A DNA stretch of 64,000 nt from Neisseriaceae bacterium (GCA_017458185.1 JAFTFY010000014.1:1-64000); one strand, 5' to 3'; positions 14,373-23,599 are shown, numbered from the stretch's first letter. A program made the numbers and translations. Notes: generated by a model from the sequence alone, not told the origin.

Positions 14373-15668
14373 GTCCAACATTCTGGCTAACAATGCGTTT
14401 TCGCAACCTGCCATATTGGGTAGTTTCACTTCTATGCCGTTGCCGTGTGCGATTTCGATTGGTTCGTTGTTTTTACTCATCTTTTCAACACGATACAATG
14501 AATTGCCGTTTGGATTGATAATTTCCAGCGTATCGCCTACTTCAAAGCGGTTTTTCACTTCAACGCTTGCCGCGCCGTTTTCATCGACCGACAGCACTTT
14601 GCCAACATATTGACTGCGGCGTGCAATCGAATGACCATATAGATAATTTTGATAATCTTGCGTTCTGTGGCGTTCCAAAAAGCCCGAAGTATAGCCGCGA
14701 TTGGCTAAACCCTCTAAATCGGCTAACAATTCTGGGTTAAATGGCTTGCCGCGTAATGCGTCATCAATCGCACGGCGATATGACTGGGCGGTGCGTGCCA
14801 CATAATAAACCGACTTGGTGCGTCCTTCAATTTTCAGGGAATCCACGCCGATTTTGATGAGTTGTTCAATCTGCTCAATCGCACGCAAGTCTTTGGAATT
14901 CATAATATAAGTACCGTGTTCGTCTTCCATAATTGGCAAATGCTCGCCCGTGCGATTTTCTTCTTCAATCAGCCAAACCTTATCGGCTTCACGATTGCGT
15001 TGTTGGCAACCTGCGGTTGCAATGGCATTGCCTGCATCGTCTATTTCGGCAGGATTCACGCTATATTGCCAGCGGCAGGCGTTGGTACAAGTGCCTTGAT
15101 TGGGGTCGCGGTGATTAAAATAGCCTGACAGCAAGCACCGCCCAGAGTAAGCAATACACAATGCTCCATGCACAAACACTTCTAACTCAATATCGGGGCA
15201 ATGCTCGCGGATTTCGGCAATTTCGTCTAATGACAATTCTCGCGACAAAATAATGCGGGAAATGCCGATATTCTGCCAAAACTTCACCGCCTGCCAGTTG
15301 GTTGTGTTCGCTTGCACCGACAGATGAATGTCCATATCAGGAAAATGCTCTCGTGCGAGCATAATCAGCCCTGCATCCGACATAATTAAAGCGTCAGGTT
15401 GAAGTTCTGCCACTGGTTTTAAGTCGTCCAAAAAGGTTTTGACTTTGGCATTGTGGGCAATAATATTGCTGGCTAAATAAAATTTTTTGCCGCGTTTGTG
15501 GGCTTCGTCAATGCCTTTTTTTAGTTCTTCTAATTTGCTAAATTCGTTGTTTCTCGCACGCAAGGAATAACGCGGCTGACCTGCATAAACAGCGTCCGCA
15601 CCAAAATTAAAGGCGGTTACCATGCGTTCAAATCCGCCTGCGGGAAGAAGAAGTTCGGGGGTGTTCAT
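14361..15668 (-). CDS. trhP: tRNA 5-hydroxyuridine synthase, U32-peptidase family (TrhP/YegQ)
   Basis: TrhP uses prephenate-derived chemistry to hydroxylate U34 of tRNA and carries an iron-sulfur cluster. The protein (435 residues) begins ELLLPAGGFERMVTAFNFGADAVYAG. It contains LSVQANTTNW, the U32 signature EVFVHGALCIAYSGRCLLSGYF, CTNACRW and SLKIEGRTKS-YYVA. The last codons (SEQ-stop) are supplied by the heptad repeat, so the tail differs from the family. E. coli YegQ is slightly longer. It is monocistronic between two composite repeats. Confidence 0.92.
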   Translation of the reverse strand: MNTPELLLPAGGFERMVTAFNFGADAVYAGQPRYSLRARNNEFSKLEELKKGIDEAHKRGKKFYLASNIIAHNAKVKTFLDDLKPVAELQPDALIMSDAGLIMLAREHFPDMDIHLSVQANTTNWQAVKFWQNIGISRIILSRELSLDEIAEIREHCPDIELEVFVHGALCIAYSGRCLLSGYFNHRDPNQGTCTNACRWQYSVNPAEIDDAGNAIATAGCQQRNREADKVWLIEEENRTGEHLPIMEDEHGTYIMNSKDLRAIEQIEQLIKIGVDSLKIEGRTKSVYYVARTAQSYRRAIDDALRGKPFNPELLADLEGLANRGYTSGFLERHRTQDYQNYLYGHSIARRSQYVGKVLSVDENGAASVEVKNRFEVGDTLEIINPNGNSLYRVEKMSKNNEPIEIAHGNGIEVKLPNMAGCENALLARMLDSEQ

Positions 15669-15721
15669 TGTTTGTTCTAAATATCAAAATAAAGCGTTAT
15701 TGTAAGGGATAAATGCATGAA

Positions 15722-15925
15722 ACAGTGAGCAGTTAGCAGTGAGCAATGAGCAGTTGTTCTGTTTTGCCTTATCAGGCAAAACGGTTTATTTTTAGATAAC
15801 GCTTCGATTTTATTTTCAGGCTGCCTGAAAGATTTATCGAAGCGTTATCTAAAAATAATTTGTTTTGTCGCAAGACAAAACTAAATAATTGCTCATTGCT
15901 CACTGCTCATTGCTCACCGCTCACT
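15722..15925. repeat. Composite heptad-hairpin-DUS palindrome
   Basis: ACAGTGAGCAGTTAGCAG heptads are followed by a TTTTGCCT/AGGCAAAA hairpin, AGATAACGCTTCGAT, an uptake sequence (15814-15831), ATCGAAGCGTTATCT, a TTTTGTC/GACAAAA hairpin and TGCTCAC heptads. The heptads extend into the next gene's 3' end. Confidence 0.88.
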
Positions 15926-16540
15926 TTGATAAATCACCTGCGTATTCGGATAATCCACAAAAGCCTTGGGAAACAGGTATTCGCCTTTAAATATCGGCGT
16001 ATCCATATATTGCCATTGCGGGGCGAAGTCGTTTTTGATGACACGAATTTCATCGCTAATCAGCGTGGTGCAATATAAATGCTGTTTATTTTTTTCTGTT
16101 AAAACAAAGGGGTTGCCGACTTTTTTCATCAAATTATTGGCAATGGTTTGTTTTTCGCTATCATTCAAAAATTGCGGACGAATAATGGCGTATTTTTCCG
16201 CCCTATCGCGGGCGACAAAATGCGACAATGGCGTAATTAACACGCCGTCAGACGGCATTTGCTGCGGCTCAGCCGTTGTGGCATGGACAATCAGCACTTC
16301 TGGTTGAACTGCCACAATCATACCAATGTGCGAAAACTCGCCGCCGCCCATTTTGCGAATAATGCGGCTATCGGTTTCTGTCCCCATTCTAAACACCCAA
16401 TCGCCTGTTTGTAGTGCAGGCAGATGCGACACATCAGCAGGGATAAACGCTTTTTCAGGCTGCCTGAAAAACAACACACAACAAAGCAAAACCGCCACAA
16501 CAATGGCGGTTAATAACAGGGTGATTTTTAAGCGTTTCAT
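15914..16540 (-). CDS. YiiX/YebB-like permuted NlpC/P60 hydrolase, membrane-anchored
   Basis: This is a predicted papain-like hydrolase of the circularly permuted NlpC/P60 group. An N-terminal membrane anchor (about 5-25) is followed by LQTGDWVFRMG, the His motif EFSHIGMIV (His71) and the Cys motif LYCTTLISDEI (Cys157). The protein probably faces the periplasm; its substrate could be peptidoglycan or an acyl group. Directly after the anchor, FFRQPEKAF is encoded by an uptake sequence. The C-terminal SER-stop is written by the heptad repeat. Confidence 0.83.
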   Translation of the reverse strand: MKRLKITLLLTAIVVAVLLCCVLFFRQPEKAFIPADVSHLPALQTGDWVFRMGTETDSRIIRKMGGGEFSHIGMIVAVQPEVLIVHATTAEPQQMPSDGVLITPLSHFVARDRAEKYAIIRPQFLNDSEKQTIANNLMKKVGNPFVLTEKNKQHLYCTTLISDEIRVIKNDFAPQWQYMDTPIFKGEYLFPKAFVDYPNTQVIYQSER

Positions 16541-16625
16541 TGTTTCAGGCTGCCTGAAAAAATAGAATTAAACGGTTGGAAATTTCTAAAAATAGGTTAC
16601 AGTAACTTTTTATATTTTTTAAATG

Positions 16626-16718
16626 TCACACGGATTGGATTTTGCTTACGCAAAATCTTTATAATAAACAATATATTATCTTAATAGAAATTGCGTTAGC
16701 AATTTCCAATCCGTGTGA
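16626..16718. repeat. TCACACGGATT inverted-repeat element
   Basis: The ends TCACACGGATTGGA and TCCAATCCGTGTGA are complementary. Inside are TTTGCTTACGCAAA and AAATTGCGTTAGCAATTT hairpins. Related copies are at about 48985-49139 and 51694-51783. No gene lies in the surrounding 230 bp. Confidence 0.75.
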
Positions 16719-16769
16719 CAAAAATAAAATCGCTTGTCTATCTGTTTTTTAATTTTTAGAAATTTCCGA

Positions 16770-17183
16770 CTACAAATTCACTTTCCACTGTTTTTTCTCG
16801 TCTTTAACCAACTTCACATCTTCGCTGACTTGTTCTTTATTTTTGAACACAACGGTAACATTGACGGTAGCATTGGTTTTATCGCTGTTGTATTGGGCTT
16901 TTTCGGCAGAAACTTTTTTCACGCCGCCTTTGGCGTCCGCTTGTTTTTTGGCTTCACCAATCATCATCATCAGTTTGCCTTTCATCATTTCTTCCACGCC
17001 AGGTTTTTTCTCGCTGGCAGGGATATAAAGCGAAGACATCACCGTGTCAATATCGCCTTTATAAATGGCAGCATAGAATTTTTCCGCCACTTTTTCAGGC
17101 GAACCGCCGCCGCAAGCAGAAAGTGCAAACGCCATAAACAACATACTCAAAAATAAAGAGATTTTATGCCACAACGCACGCAT
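16770..17183 (-). CDS. DUF4878-type lipoprotein
   Basis: This 137-residue protein has a lipoprotein signal ending ALSAC (Cys24). The mature part, GGGSPEKVAEKFYAAIYKGDIDTVMSSL, is the typical opening of DUF4878/NTF2-like proteins, and the C-terminus -KDEKKQWKVNL also fits. The function is unknown; the fold family often forms small alpha+beta cups. It is likely lipidated and exported. It is a single gene, divergent from the poly-A promoter unit at 17.4 kb. Confidence 0.83.
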   Translation of the reverse strand: MRALWHKISLFLSMLFMAFALSACGGGSPEKVAEKFYAAIYKGDIDTVMSSLYIPASEKKPGVEEMMKGKLMMMIGEAKKQADAKGGVKKVSAEKAQYNSDKTNATVNVTVVFKNKEQVSEDVKLVKDEKKQWKVNL

Positions 17184-17355
17184 AAGTCGTATCCTCGCAA
17201 GTGATTAAACAAAGTTTATCATTATACGATGATTTCTTTATCAATAAAGTATTTTTTTACTTTTTCAGGCAGCCTGAAAAATAATTATCCTTGATTGTTT
17301 TGTTGTATTTTTGTTCTTATTTTCAGGCTGCCTGAAAATATTTTAGCGTAAGTGC

Positions 17356-17382
17356 TTGCAAAAAAAAAAAAAACAATAATCT
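17356..17382 (+). promoter_or_regulatory. Candidate phase-variable promoter with A14 spacer
   Basis: TTGCAA (17356-17361) and TAATCT (17377-17382) are spaced by 15 bp. A run of 14 A residues (17360-17373) occupies most of the spacer. Slippage in the run would alter the -35/-10 distance. The downstream ATG is at 17415. Confidence 0.5.
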
Positions 17383-17414
17383 ACGCACTGTTTAACTTTT
17401 TGAAAGAACACACG

Positions 17415-18020
17415 ATGAATAATCAAATTCAAATGGACGAAAATCCTTATTCGGCACCGCAAACGCCGATGTTTAATGAATACACCGAACAGCCCATTTC
17501 TTTGGGTTGGTGGTTGATGGTGCATTTTGGTTTAGCAATCGGCACATTTATTTTCCCTGTGGGGGCTATTGTTGCGATTATCGGCATTTTTGTTACCGAC
17601 AATAAAAGTAAAAAAAATTACCTTATTGCCTATTTATTGCATTTAATTGCAGTATTTGTGTTGGTCGCTGTTTTAGCAATTATTGCTGCCATTATGTTGC
17701 CTGCTTATCAAGATTACACAAAACGAGCAAAAACTTCGCAGACAATATCAGAAGTCAGTGGCATTAAATCAGAAATAGCAGAAGCATATCTTAAAGGCGA
17801 ACCATTTACAAAAATTGATACTGAACCATTTAAGTCTAACAATATCAAAGATATTGAAATTAAAGAAAATGGTACGATTGTGATTACTGTAAGTGAAAAA
17901 ATTGACCCACAAACTCGTTCATTTACTTTAACCCCACAATTTAATGAACATAATATGCAATGGCAATGTTCTTCTAATGGCTTGCCGTTAAAATATTTAC
18001 CACAAGAATGTCGTCAATAA
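17415..18020 (+). CDS. Membrane protein with internal pilin-like segment
   Basis: I chose the ATG at 17415 (GAAAG 9 nt before it); the frame is open back to 17352 through the poly-A tract. The 201-residue product has a short polar N-terminus, a first TM region (about 31-58), a DNKSKKN loop and a second TM region. The second TM runs into LAIIAAIMLPAYQDYTKRAKTSQTISEVSGIKSEIAE. That segment looks like the N-terminal helix of type IV pilins, but no prepilin leader or G-F/E cleavage site precedes it. The remaining ~80 residues are soluble. The role is unknown; the next gene shares its N-terminal domain. Confidence 0.75.
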   Translation: MNNQIQMDENPYSAPQTPMFNEYTEQPISLGWWLMVHFGLAIGTFIFPVGAIVAIIGIFVTDNKSKKNYLIAYLLHLIAVFVLVAVLAIIAAIMLPAYQDYTKRAKTSQTISEVSGIKSEIAEAYLKGEPFTKIDTEPFKSNNIKDIEIKENGTIVITVSEKIDPQTRSFTLTPQFNEHNMQWQCSSNGLPLKYLPQECRQ

Positions 18021-18039
18021 TATAAAAAGGATTTTTACG

Positions 18040-18291
18040 ATGAATACACAAAATCAATTAGAAAAACCAGTGGGCATTGGTTATTGGTTGGGTATGGAAA
18101 TTTTAATGCTCATACCTTTTGTTAATTTAATTGTGGCTTTAATTATGTCTTTTGCCGCAGAAAATAAAAGCAAACGCAATTATTTTCGTGGTTGGCTTTT
18201 GTCAATAATTATTGTTATGGTAGTTGTTTATATTACTCTATATGCAGTGGCTTATTTCCAAGCTATGAGTATGGGTAATGTTGTTTCATAA
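18040..18291 (+). CDS. Small two-TM membrane protein, paralogue of the upstream N-terminal domain
   Basis: The 83-residue product follows AAGGA at good spacing and lies 19 nt after the previous stop, so the two are probably one transcript. Its pattern GIGYWLGMEI--LIPFVNLIVALI-SF-AENKSKRNYFRGWLL closely parallels LGWWLMVHFG--TFIFPVGAIVAIIGIFVTDNKSKKNYLIAYLL of the upstream protein. It lacks the pilin-like helix. The function is unknown. Confidence 0.75.
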   Translation: MNTQNQLEKPVGIGYWLGMEILMLIPFVNLIVALIMSFAAENKSKRNYFRGWLLSIIIVMVVVYITLYAVAYFQAMSMGNVVS

Positions 18292-18319
18292 AATCACCCA
18301 ATCATATTATTTATAGAGT

Positions 18320-18357
18320 AAAATCGAGTGTTTAATCCAATAACGCTCGATTTTTTA
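18320..18357 (+). terminator. Hairpin and T-tract abutting the pncB start
   Basis: The stem AAATCGAGTGTT / AACGCTCGATTT (one G-T or mismatch position) has a loop of about 9 nt. A T6 tract follows. The tract ends 2-3 nt before the pncB ATG, so it either terminates the upstream pair or acts as a leader structure of pncB. Confidence 0.7.
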
Positions 18358-18359
18358 TT

Positions 18360-19553
18360 ATGATTATCCAATCGCTTTTAGACACTGATTTATATAAATT
18401 CACCATGTTGCAAGCCATTTTGCACCAGTTTCCGCAAACGATGAGTGAATATCAATTTCGCTGTCGCAATTTAGATGAAACCGTTTATCCTTTGGTTGAA
18501 ATCAAGGACGAATTGGAAGATGAATTAGACGCACTGTGCGACATTCGTTTTACACATGAAGAGTTGGATTATCTGCGTTCCTTGCGTTTTATAAAAAGCG
18601 ATTTTGTCGATTATTTGGAGTTATTTCAACTCAAACGGCGGTTTATTCAAGTGGGCATTGATGATCAAGGACGCTTGGATATTGTGGTCAAAGGTCCGAT
18701 GATTCAGGCGATGTTCTTTGAAATTTTCATCTTGGCAATGGTCAATGAATTGTATTTTCGCCGTTTGGAAACGCCCGAAGTGTTAGCCGAAGGCGAACGC
18801 CGCCTGCAAGATAAAGCGGCATTTATGAAAGAATGTGAGCAGAAGCAAAATCCTAATGACCCGCCGTTTGCAGTATCGGACTTTGGCACACGCCGCCGTT
18901 ATACTTTTGCGTGGCAAAAACATGTGTTAGAAGTGCTGCATGAAGCGTCTCCTGCGATTTTTCGTGGCACCAGCAATGTGCATTTGGCAAAAGAATTGGG
19001 GTTAGTGCCGATTGGCACAATGGCTCACGAATTTATGCAGTCGTTTCAATCGCAAAATGTGCGTCTGCGTGATTTTCAAAAAGCGGCGTTGGAATCTTGG
19101 GTGCAGGAATATCGTGGCGATTTGGGCGTGGCTTTGACCGATACAGTGGGTATGGACGCATTTTTGCAGGATTTTGACCTGTATTTTGCCAAACTGTTTG
19201 ACGGCTTACGACACGATAGCGGCGACCCATACGAATGGGGCGAAAAAGCCTATCGGCACTATAAAAAATTACGCATTGACACCAAAACTAAATCGCTGAC
19301 TTTCTCGGACGGTTTGAATTTGCAAAAGGCGTGGGATTTATACCAGTACTTCAAAGACCGCTTTAAGCCCAACTTTGGCATTGGCACTAATTTAACCAAC
19401 GATATGGGACACACGCCGTTGAATATTGTATTAAAATTGGTCAGTTGCAATGGTCAGTCGGTTGCCAAAATTTCCGACAGTCCTGGTAAAATTATGACCA
19501 CAGATAAAACTTTCTTGGATTATTTGAAACAAACTTTTGGCGTGCCTGATTAA
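18360..19553 (+). CDS. pncB: Nicotinate phosphoribosyltransferase
   Basis: PncB joins nicotinate and PRPP in the Preiss-Handler salvage route to NAD. The 397-residue protein begins [24 protein letters not shown]. It has [44 protein letters not shown], the phosphate-loop region [16 protein letters not shown] and [16 protein letters not shown]. No Shine-Dalgarno sequence is visible: the preceding bases are a hairpin T-tract. It is followed 89 nt later by nnrD, another NAD-related gene. Confidence 0.96.
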   Translation: MIIQSLLDTDLYKFTMLQAILHQFPQTMSEYQFRCRNLDETVYPLVEIKDELEDELDALCDIRFTHEELDYLRSLRFIKSDFVDYLELFQLKRRFIQVGIDDQGRLDIVVKGPMIQAMFFEIFILAMVNELYFRRLETPEVLAEGERRLQDKAAFMKECEQKQNPNDPPFAVSDFGTRRRYTFAWQKHVLEVLHEASPAIFRGTSNVHLAKELGLVPIGTMAHEFMQSFQSQNVRLRDFQKAALESWVQEYRGDLGVALTDTVGMDAFLQDFDLYFAKLFDGLRHDSGDPYEWGEKAYRHYKKLRIDTKTKSLTFSDGLNLQKAWDLYQYFKDRFKPNFGIGTNLTNDMGHTPLNIVLKLVSCNGQSVAKISDSPGKIMTTDKTFLDYLKQTFGVPD

Positions 19554-19642
19554 CTTTCAGGCAGCCTGAAATGCCGTAGAATAAAAACAATGAAAAAAAC
19601 ACACACAAACGAAATAACCCAACCCCGAACAAAGGAAACCTT

Positions 19643-20509
19643 ATGCAAAATTTATTCAATTTCAAAGAAGTTCGCCAACGCTTTCCAGCCTTGTGCGAAA
19701 AGCGTCCCATTCACGCCCACAAAGGCATTTTCGGCACAGTTGGCGTGATTGGCGGTGCACCTGGTATGTCGGGTGCAGTGGCGTTAGCCAGTATTGCGGC
19801 TCTGAAAACAGGCTGTGGCAAAGTGTTTGCAGGTTTTCATCAAAACGCCCTACCCTTGCCTTATTTAATGGAACAGCCCGAAATTATGCTCAACACTGCC
19901 GATGACTTAATTCGCCGCAAAGATATTAGTGCCTGGGTTGTGGGTTGTGGCTTGGGGCAAAGTCTGCACGCTAATCGCTTGGTTGCCAAAACTTTGTTAT
20001 CGCCCAAATTTTCAACCATTGTATTGGACGCAGACGGCTTAAATTTATTGGCACTTTGGGATAAGGAAAATCTGTTCAGGCTGCCTGAAAAAAATATTCG
20101 CGTACTGACACCACACCCTTTGGAAGCCGCACGGTTATTGCATTGTAGCGTAGAAAAGGTATTGCAAAATCACACGCAATCGGCGTTAGCCATAGCCCAA
20201 CGCTATCAGTCTTGGGTGGTGTTAAAAGGCGATAAAAGTACGATTGCCTATTATGACGGCACCATTATCATCAACGACAGCGGCAATCCGTCTTTGGCAA
20301 CCGCAGGCAGCGGCGATGTGCTATCGGGCATTATCGCCAGCCTATTAGCCCAAAAAATCCCCGTAGAACAAGCCGTTCATGGCGGGGTGTGGTTGCACGG
20401 CAAAGCAGGCGAAATGTTAGCGGCACAAGGTTTAAGCATAGGAGCAACCGCTGGCGAAATCATCAACCAAGTGCGACTGTTGCGGCATCAACTGACAATG
20501 AGCAGTTAG
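19643..20509 (+). CDS. nnrD: ADP/ATP-dependent NAD(P)H-hydrate dehydratase
   Basis: NnrD repairs hydrated NAD(P)H. The protein (288 residues) is only the YjeF C-terminal domain; the epimerase NnrE is not fused or adjacent. Motifs are HKGIFGTVGVIGGAPGMSGAVALAS, DADGLNLL, LTPHPLEAARLL and the catalytic ribokinase-like TAGSGDVLSGIIASLLAQ. The start is preceded by AAGGAAACCTT. An in-frame uptake sequence encodes FRLPEKN. The last codons MSS-stop are heptad-repeat sequence. Confidence 0.94.
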   Translation: MQNLFNFKEVRQRFPALCEKRPIHAHKGIFGTVGVIGGAPGMSGAVALASIAALKTGCGKVFAGFHQNALPLPYLMEQPEIMLNTADDLIRRKDISAWVVGCGLGQSLHANRLVAKTLLSPKFSTIVLDADGLNLLALWDKENLFRLPEKNIRVLTPHPLEAARLLHCSVEKVLQNHTQSALAIAQRYQSWVVLKGDKSTIAYYDGTIIINDSGNPSLATAGSGDVLSGIIASLLAQKIPVEQAVHGGVWLHGKAGEMLAAQGLSIGATAGEIINQVRLLRHQLTMSS

Positions 20510-20779
20510 CAATTAGCAGTGAGCAGTTATTAAGTCAAGCCTTATCAGGCTTGACTGCTGTTTATTGATAACGCTTCGATTTTTCTTTCAGACAGCCTGA
20601 AAAAATAACCTGTCATTGCGAGCCGTTATGTAAATAACGGCGTGGCAATCCCTTTGTCGATTAGGTAGATTACAACAAAATGATTTCAGGCAACATAGAA
20701 GTAAAATCGAAGCGTTATCAAAAAATAACTTGTTCTGCCGCAAGGCAGAACGAAACAACTGCTAACTGCTCACTGTTAT
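20497..20779. repeat. Composite heptad-hairpin-DUS palindrome with inserted CATTGCGAG element
   Basis: Heptads (ATGAGCAGTTAGCA) overlapping the nnrD stop are followed by a TCAAGCC/GGCTTGA hairpin, GATAACGCTTCGAT and a variant uptake sequence (20588-20603). A CATTGCGAG-CCGTTAT-ATAACGG-TGGCAATCC element follows. The far arm ATCGAAGCGTTATC, a TCTGCCG/CGGCAGA-type hairpin and TGCTAACTGCTCAC heptads complete it. This 330-bp gap has no gene. Confidence 0.82.
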
Positions 20780-20838
20780 CAAAAATACGCTAAAATATCC
20801 CCTTTTTTATCTTTCAGCCTGCCTGAAACGCTTTAATT

Positions 20839-21342
20839 ATGTCCGACAACTTATCCCCTGCTCCTGTGAAAAATATTTTATTGGCAATGATTTACGAATT
20901 ATTGCTGATTTGTGCCGTGTCGTTTGTGGGGCTATTGTGTGCCACGCCGTTTGTGTTTGTCTTCAAAAATATACCTTTATTATCATCGACTTGTGTTAGT
21001 TTATGCGTTTTAGCCGCGTGGTATTTATATTTAATCGGCACTTGGAAAAAAGGGCAAACCCTACCGATGAAATCGTGGGGCTTGGTGATTAAAACCGCCA
21101 ATGGCAATCGTCCAACAATCAAGCATTTACGATTGCGTTTTTTGTGGGCGGTGCTGTTTTTTATTTTAATTCCGTCCGTTGCATATTTGGCGACACGCCA
21201 TTTAGGCTATCCGCCCAAAATTGCCGCAGGTTTGTCGCTGATTTGGTGGATTCTGCCCATAGGTTGGCTTTTTGTCGGCGGCAATCGCCAAACACTGTAT
21301 GACTTTTTATCAGGCACCAAATTATTTAAGAAAGTTCAATAA
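20839..21342 (+). CDS. RDD-family membrane protein
   Basis: This 167-residue inner-membrane protein has about four TM stretches (13-40, 45-65, 100-118, 128-150). It contains the family's [23 protein letters not shown] and final [12 protein letters not shown] elements. RDD proteins are of mixed or unknown function; some are linked to ion exchange. The stop overlaps the tex ATG by one base (TAATG), implying translational coupling. A degenerate uptake sequence lies just before the start. Confidence 0.87.
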   Translation: MSDNLSPAPVKNILLAMIYELLLICAVSFVGLLCATPFVFVFKNIPLLSSTCVSLCVLAAWYLYLIGTWKKGQTLPMKSWGLVIKTANGNRPTIKHLRLRFLWAVLFFILIPSVAYLATRHLGYPPKIAAGLSLIWWILPIGWLFVGGNRQTLYDFLSGTKLFKKVQ

Positions 21343-23585
21343 TGAATATTGCTTTAACCATTGCCAATGAATTGAATGTTGCCGAACGCCAAGTTCAGGC
21401 AGCCGTTGATTTACTTGATGACGGTGCAACTGTGCCGTTTATTGCTCGTTACCGCAAGGAAGCCACAGGCGGTTTGGACGACACGCAACTGCGACTGTTA
21501 TCCGAACGCCTGCACTATTTGCGTGAATTGGAAAGTCGCAAACAAACGGTGCTCAAAAGCATTGAAGAACAAGGCAAATTGTCGGATGAATTGCTTGAAA
21601 AAATAAAGGCTTGCGACAATAAAACCGCGTTAGAAGACATTTATTTGCCCTACAAACCCAAACGCCGCACCAAAGCCCAAATTGCACGCGAAAATGGTTT
21701 GCAGCCTTTGGCGGATTTGTTGTTAAAAGAAGCGTTCAGGCAGCCTGAAAAAGAAGCACAAGTCTTTGTGAATGCGGAAAAAAATCTGCCTGATATTCAG
21801 GCGGTTTTAGACGGTACACGGGCAATTTTAATGGAAACTTTTGCCGAAGATGCGGATTTAATCGCACAATTACGCGACACATTTTGGCACACCGCCATTC
21901 TTCATTCGCAAGTGATAGATGGCAAACAGGAAGACGGTGAAAAATTTAAGGATTACTTTGATTTTTCAGAACAAATTGCCACAATGCCCAGCCATAGAGC
22001 ATTAGCGGTGTTGCGTGGTCGCAATGAAGAAGTATTAAAAATTTCTTTGAAATATCAATCAGATGATACGCCTTTAACGGAACAATCTGTGTTTGAAAAA
22101 ATGATTATCAAACATTTCAGGCTGCCTGAAAATGCTGATAAATGGATATTCGACACGGTGCGTTTGGCGTGGCGGGCGAAGATTTTTCTGTCTTTGGAAT
22201 TGGACGCTTTGTCGAAATTAAAAGAAATCGCAGACAGCGATGCGATTGAAGTTTTTTCTAAAAATCTCAAAGACTTACTTCTTGCCGCTCCGTTGGGACG
22301 CATACCCACTTTGGGATTAGATCCAGGTTATAAGAACGGCATTAAAACCGCTGCGGTTGATGATACAGGCAAAATGACGGCGACTAAAATTGTTTATCTT
22401 CACCGCGAAGAAGAAGCCTTGTTTGAATTAGAAAAAATTATTAAAAACAATAATATACAATTTATTGCGATTGGCAACGGCACAGCCAGCCGTGAAACCG
22501 ATAAATTGGCGGCGGCATTACTGCACAGGCTGCCTGAAAAAAATATTCGCAAAATCACCGTCTCCGAAGCGGGTGCGTCTGTGTATTCTGCGTCCGAAAT
22601 TGCTGCCGAAGAGTTTCCCGACCTTGATGTTTCCTTGCGTGGAGCGGTGTCGATTGCCCGCCGCCTGCAAGATCCGATGGCGGAATTGGTGAAAATAGAC
22701 CCCAAATCAATCGGCGTGGGGCAGTATCAGCACGATGTCGATCAAATTCGCTTGGCAAAAAGTTTGGACGCGGTTGTGGAAGACTGCGTGAATGCGGTCG
22801 GCGTGGATTTGAATACCGCTTCCGCTTCGCTGTTGTCGCATATTTCGGGCTTAAATAAAACATTGGCAAAAAATATTGTGGCGTATCGCGACCAAAATGG
22901 GGCGTTCAAAAAACGCAAAGAATTGCTGAAAGTGCCACGATTGGGGGCAAAAGCGTTTGAACAAGCCGCTGGTTTTTTACGCATTACGGACGGCGATGAA
23001 CCTTTGGACGCGTCCGCAGTACACCCCGAAAGTTACGGCGTGGTGAAAAAAATGTTAGCCAACTTGGGTGTAACGGCAAAAGATTTAATTGGTAACAATG
23101 AATTATTAAAGAAAATCAAAGCACAAGATTATACTGATGAACAATTTGGCTTGCCGACCGTTATGGATATTTTAAGCGAATTGGATAAACCAGGACGCGA
23201 CCCACGGGGCGAATTTAAGACTGCTGAATTTAACGAAAATATTTCAGAAATCAAAGACTTAACCGTAGGAATGACGCTGCAAGGCACGGTTACAAATGTG
23301 GCAGATTTTGGTGCGTTTGTGGATATTGGCGTGCATCAAGACGGCTTGGTGCATATTTCTCAATTAGCCGACCGCTATGTCGCCAACCCACACGAAGTGG
23401 TGAAAACAGGCGATATTGTGGAAGTACGTGTGTTGGAAGTTGATGAAAAACGAAAACGCATTTCGCTATCGATGAGAAAAAATGACGAAATAGGCTGCCT
23501 GAAAAAAGATAAGCCATTAAAAAATCAACAAAAATCACAACCCCAAACTGCTATGGCGGCGGCGTTTGCGAAGTTACGGCGATAA
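21342..23585 (+). CDS. tex: Tex-family RNA-binding transcription accessory protein
   Basis: Tex is a cytoplasmic nucleic-acid-binding protein affecting transcription and toxin expression in several bacteria. The 747 residues show the N-terminal helix-turn region [31 protein letters not shown], the YqgF-like RNase H fold ([17 protein letters not shown], about 325-345), a helix-hairpin-helix region ([37 protein letters not shown]) and a C-terminal S1 domain ([21 protein letters not shown], about 645-715). Four uptake sequences are translated in frame (FRQPEK, FRLPEN, HRLPEK, GCLKKD), one in the tail. Confidence 0.96.
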   Translation: MNIALTIANELNVAERQVQAAVDLLDDGATVPFIARYRKEATGGLDDTQLRLLSERLHYLRELESRKQTVLKSIEEQGKLSDELLEKIKACDNKTALEDIYLPYKPKRRTKAQIARENGLQPLADLLLKEAFRQPEKEAQVFVNAEKNLPDIQAVLDGTRAILMETFAEDADLIAQLRDTFWHTAILHSQVIDGKQEDGEKFKDYFDFSEQIATMPSHRALAVLRGRNEEVLKISLKYQSDDTPLTEQSVFEKMIIKHFRLPENADKWIFDTVRLAWRAKIFLSLELDALSKLKEIADSDAIEVFSKNLKDLLLAAPLGRIPTLGLDPGYKNGIKTAAVDDTGKMTATKIVYLHREEEALFELEKIIKNNNIQFIAIGNGTASRETDKLAAALLHRLPEKNIRKITVSEAGASVYSASEIAAEEFPDLDVSLRGAVSIARRLQDPMAELVKIDPKSIGVGQYQHDVDQIRLAKSLDAVVEDCVNAVGVDLNTASASLLSHISGLNKTLAKNIVAYRDQNGAFKKRKELLKVPRLGAKAFEQAAGFLRITDGDEPLDASAVHPESYGVVKKMLANLGVTAKDLIGNNELLKKIKAQDYTDEQFGLPTVMDILSELDKPGRDPRGEFKTAEFNENISEIKDLTVGMTLQGTVTNVADFGAFVDIGVHQDGLVHISQLADRYVANPHEVVKTGDIVEVRVLEVDEKRKRISLSMRKNDEIGCLKKDKPLKNQQKSQPQTAMAAAFAKLRR

Positions 23586-23599
23586 ACGGACACAAATTT

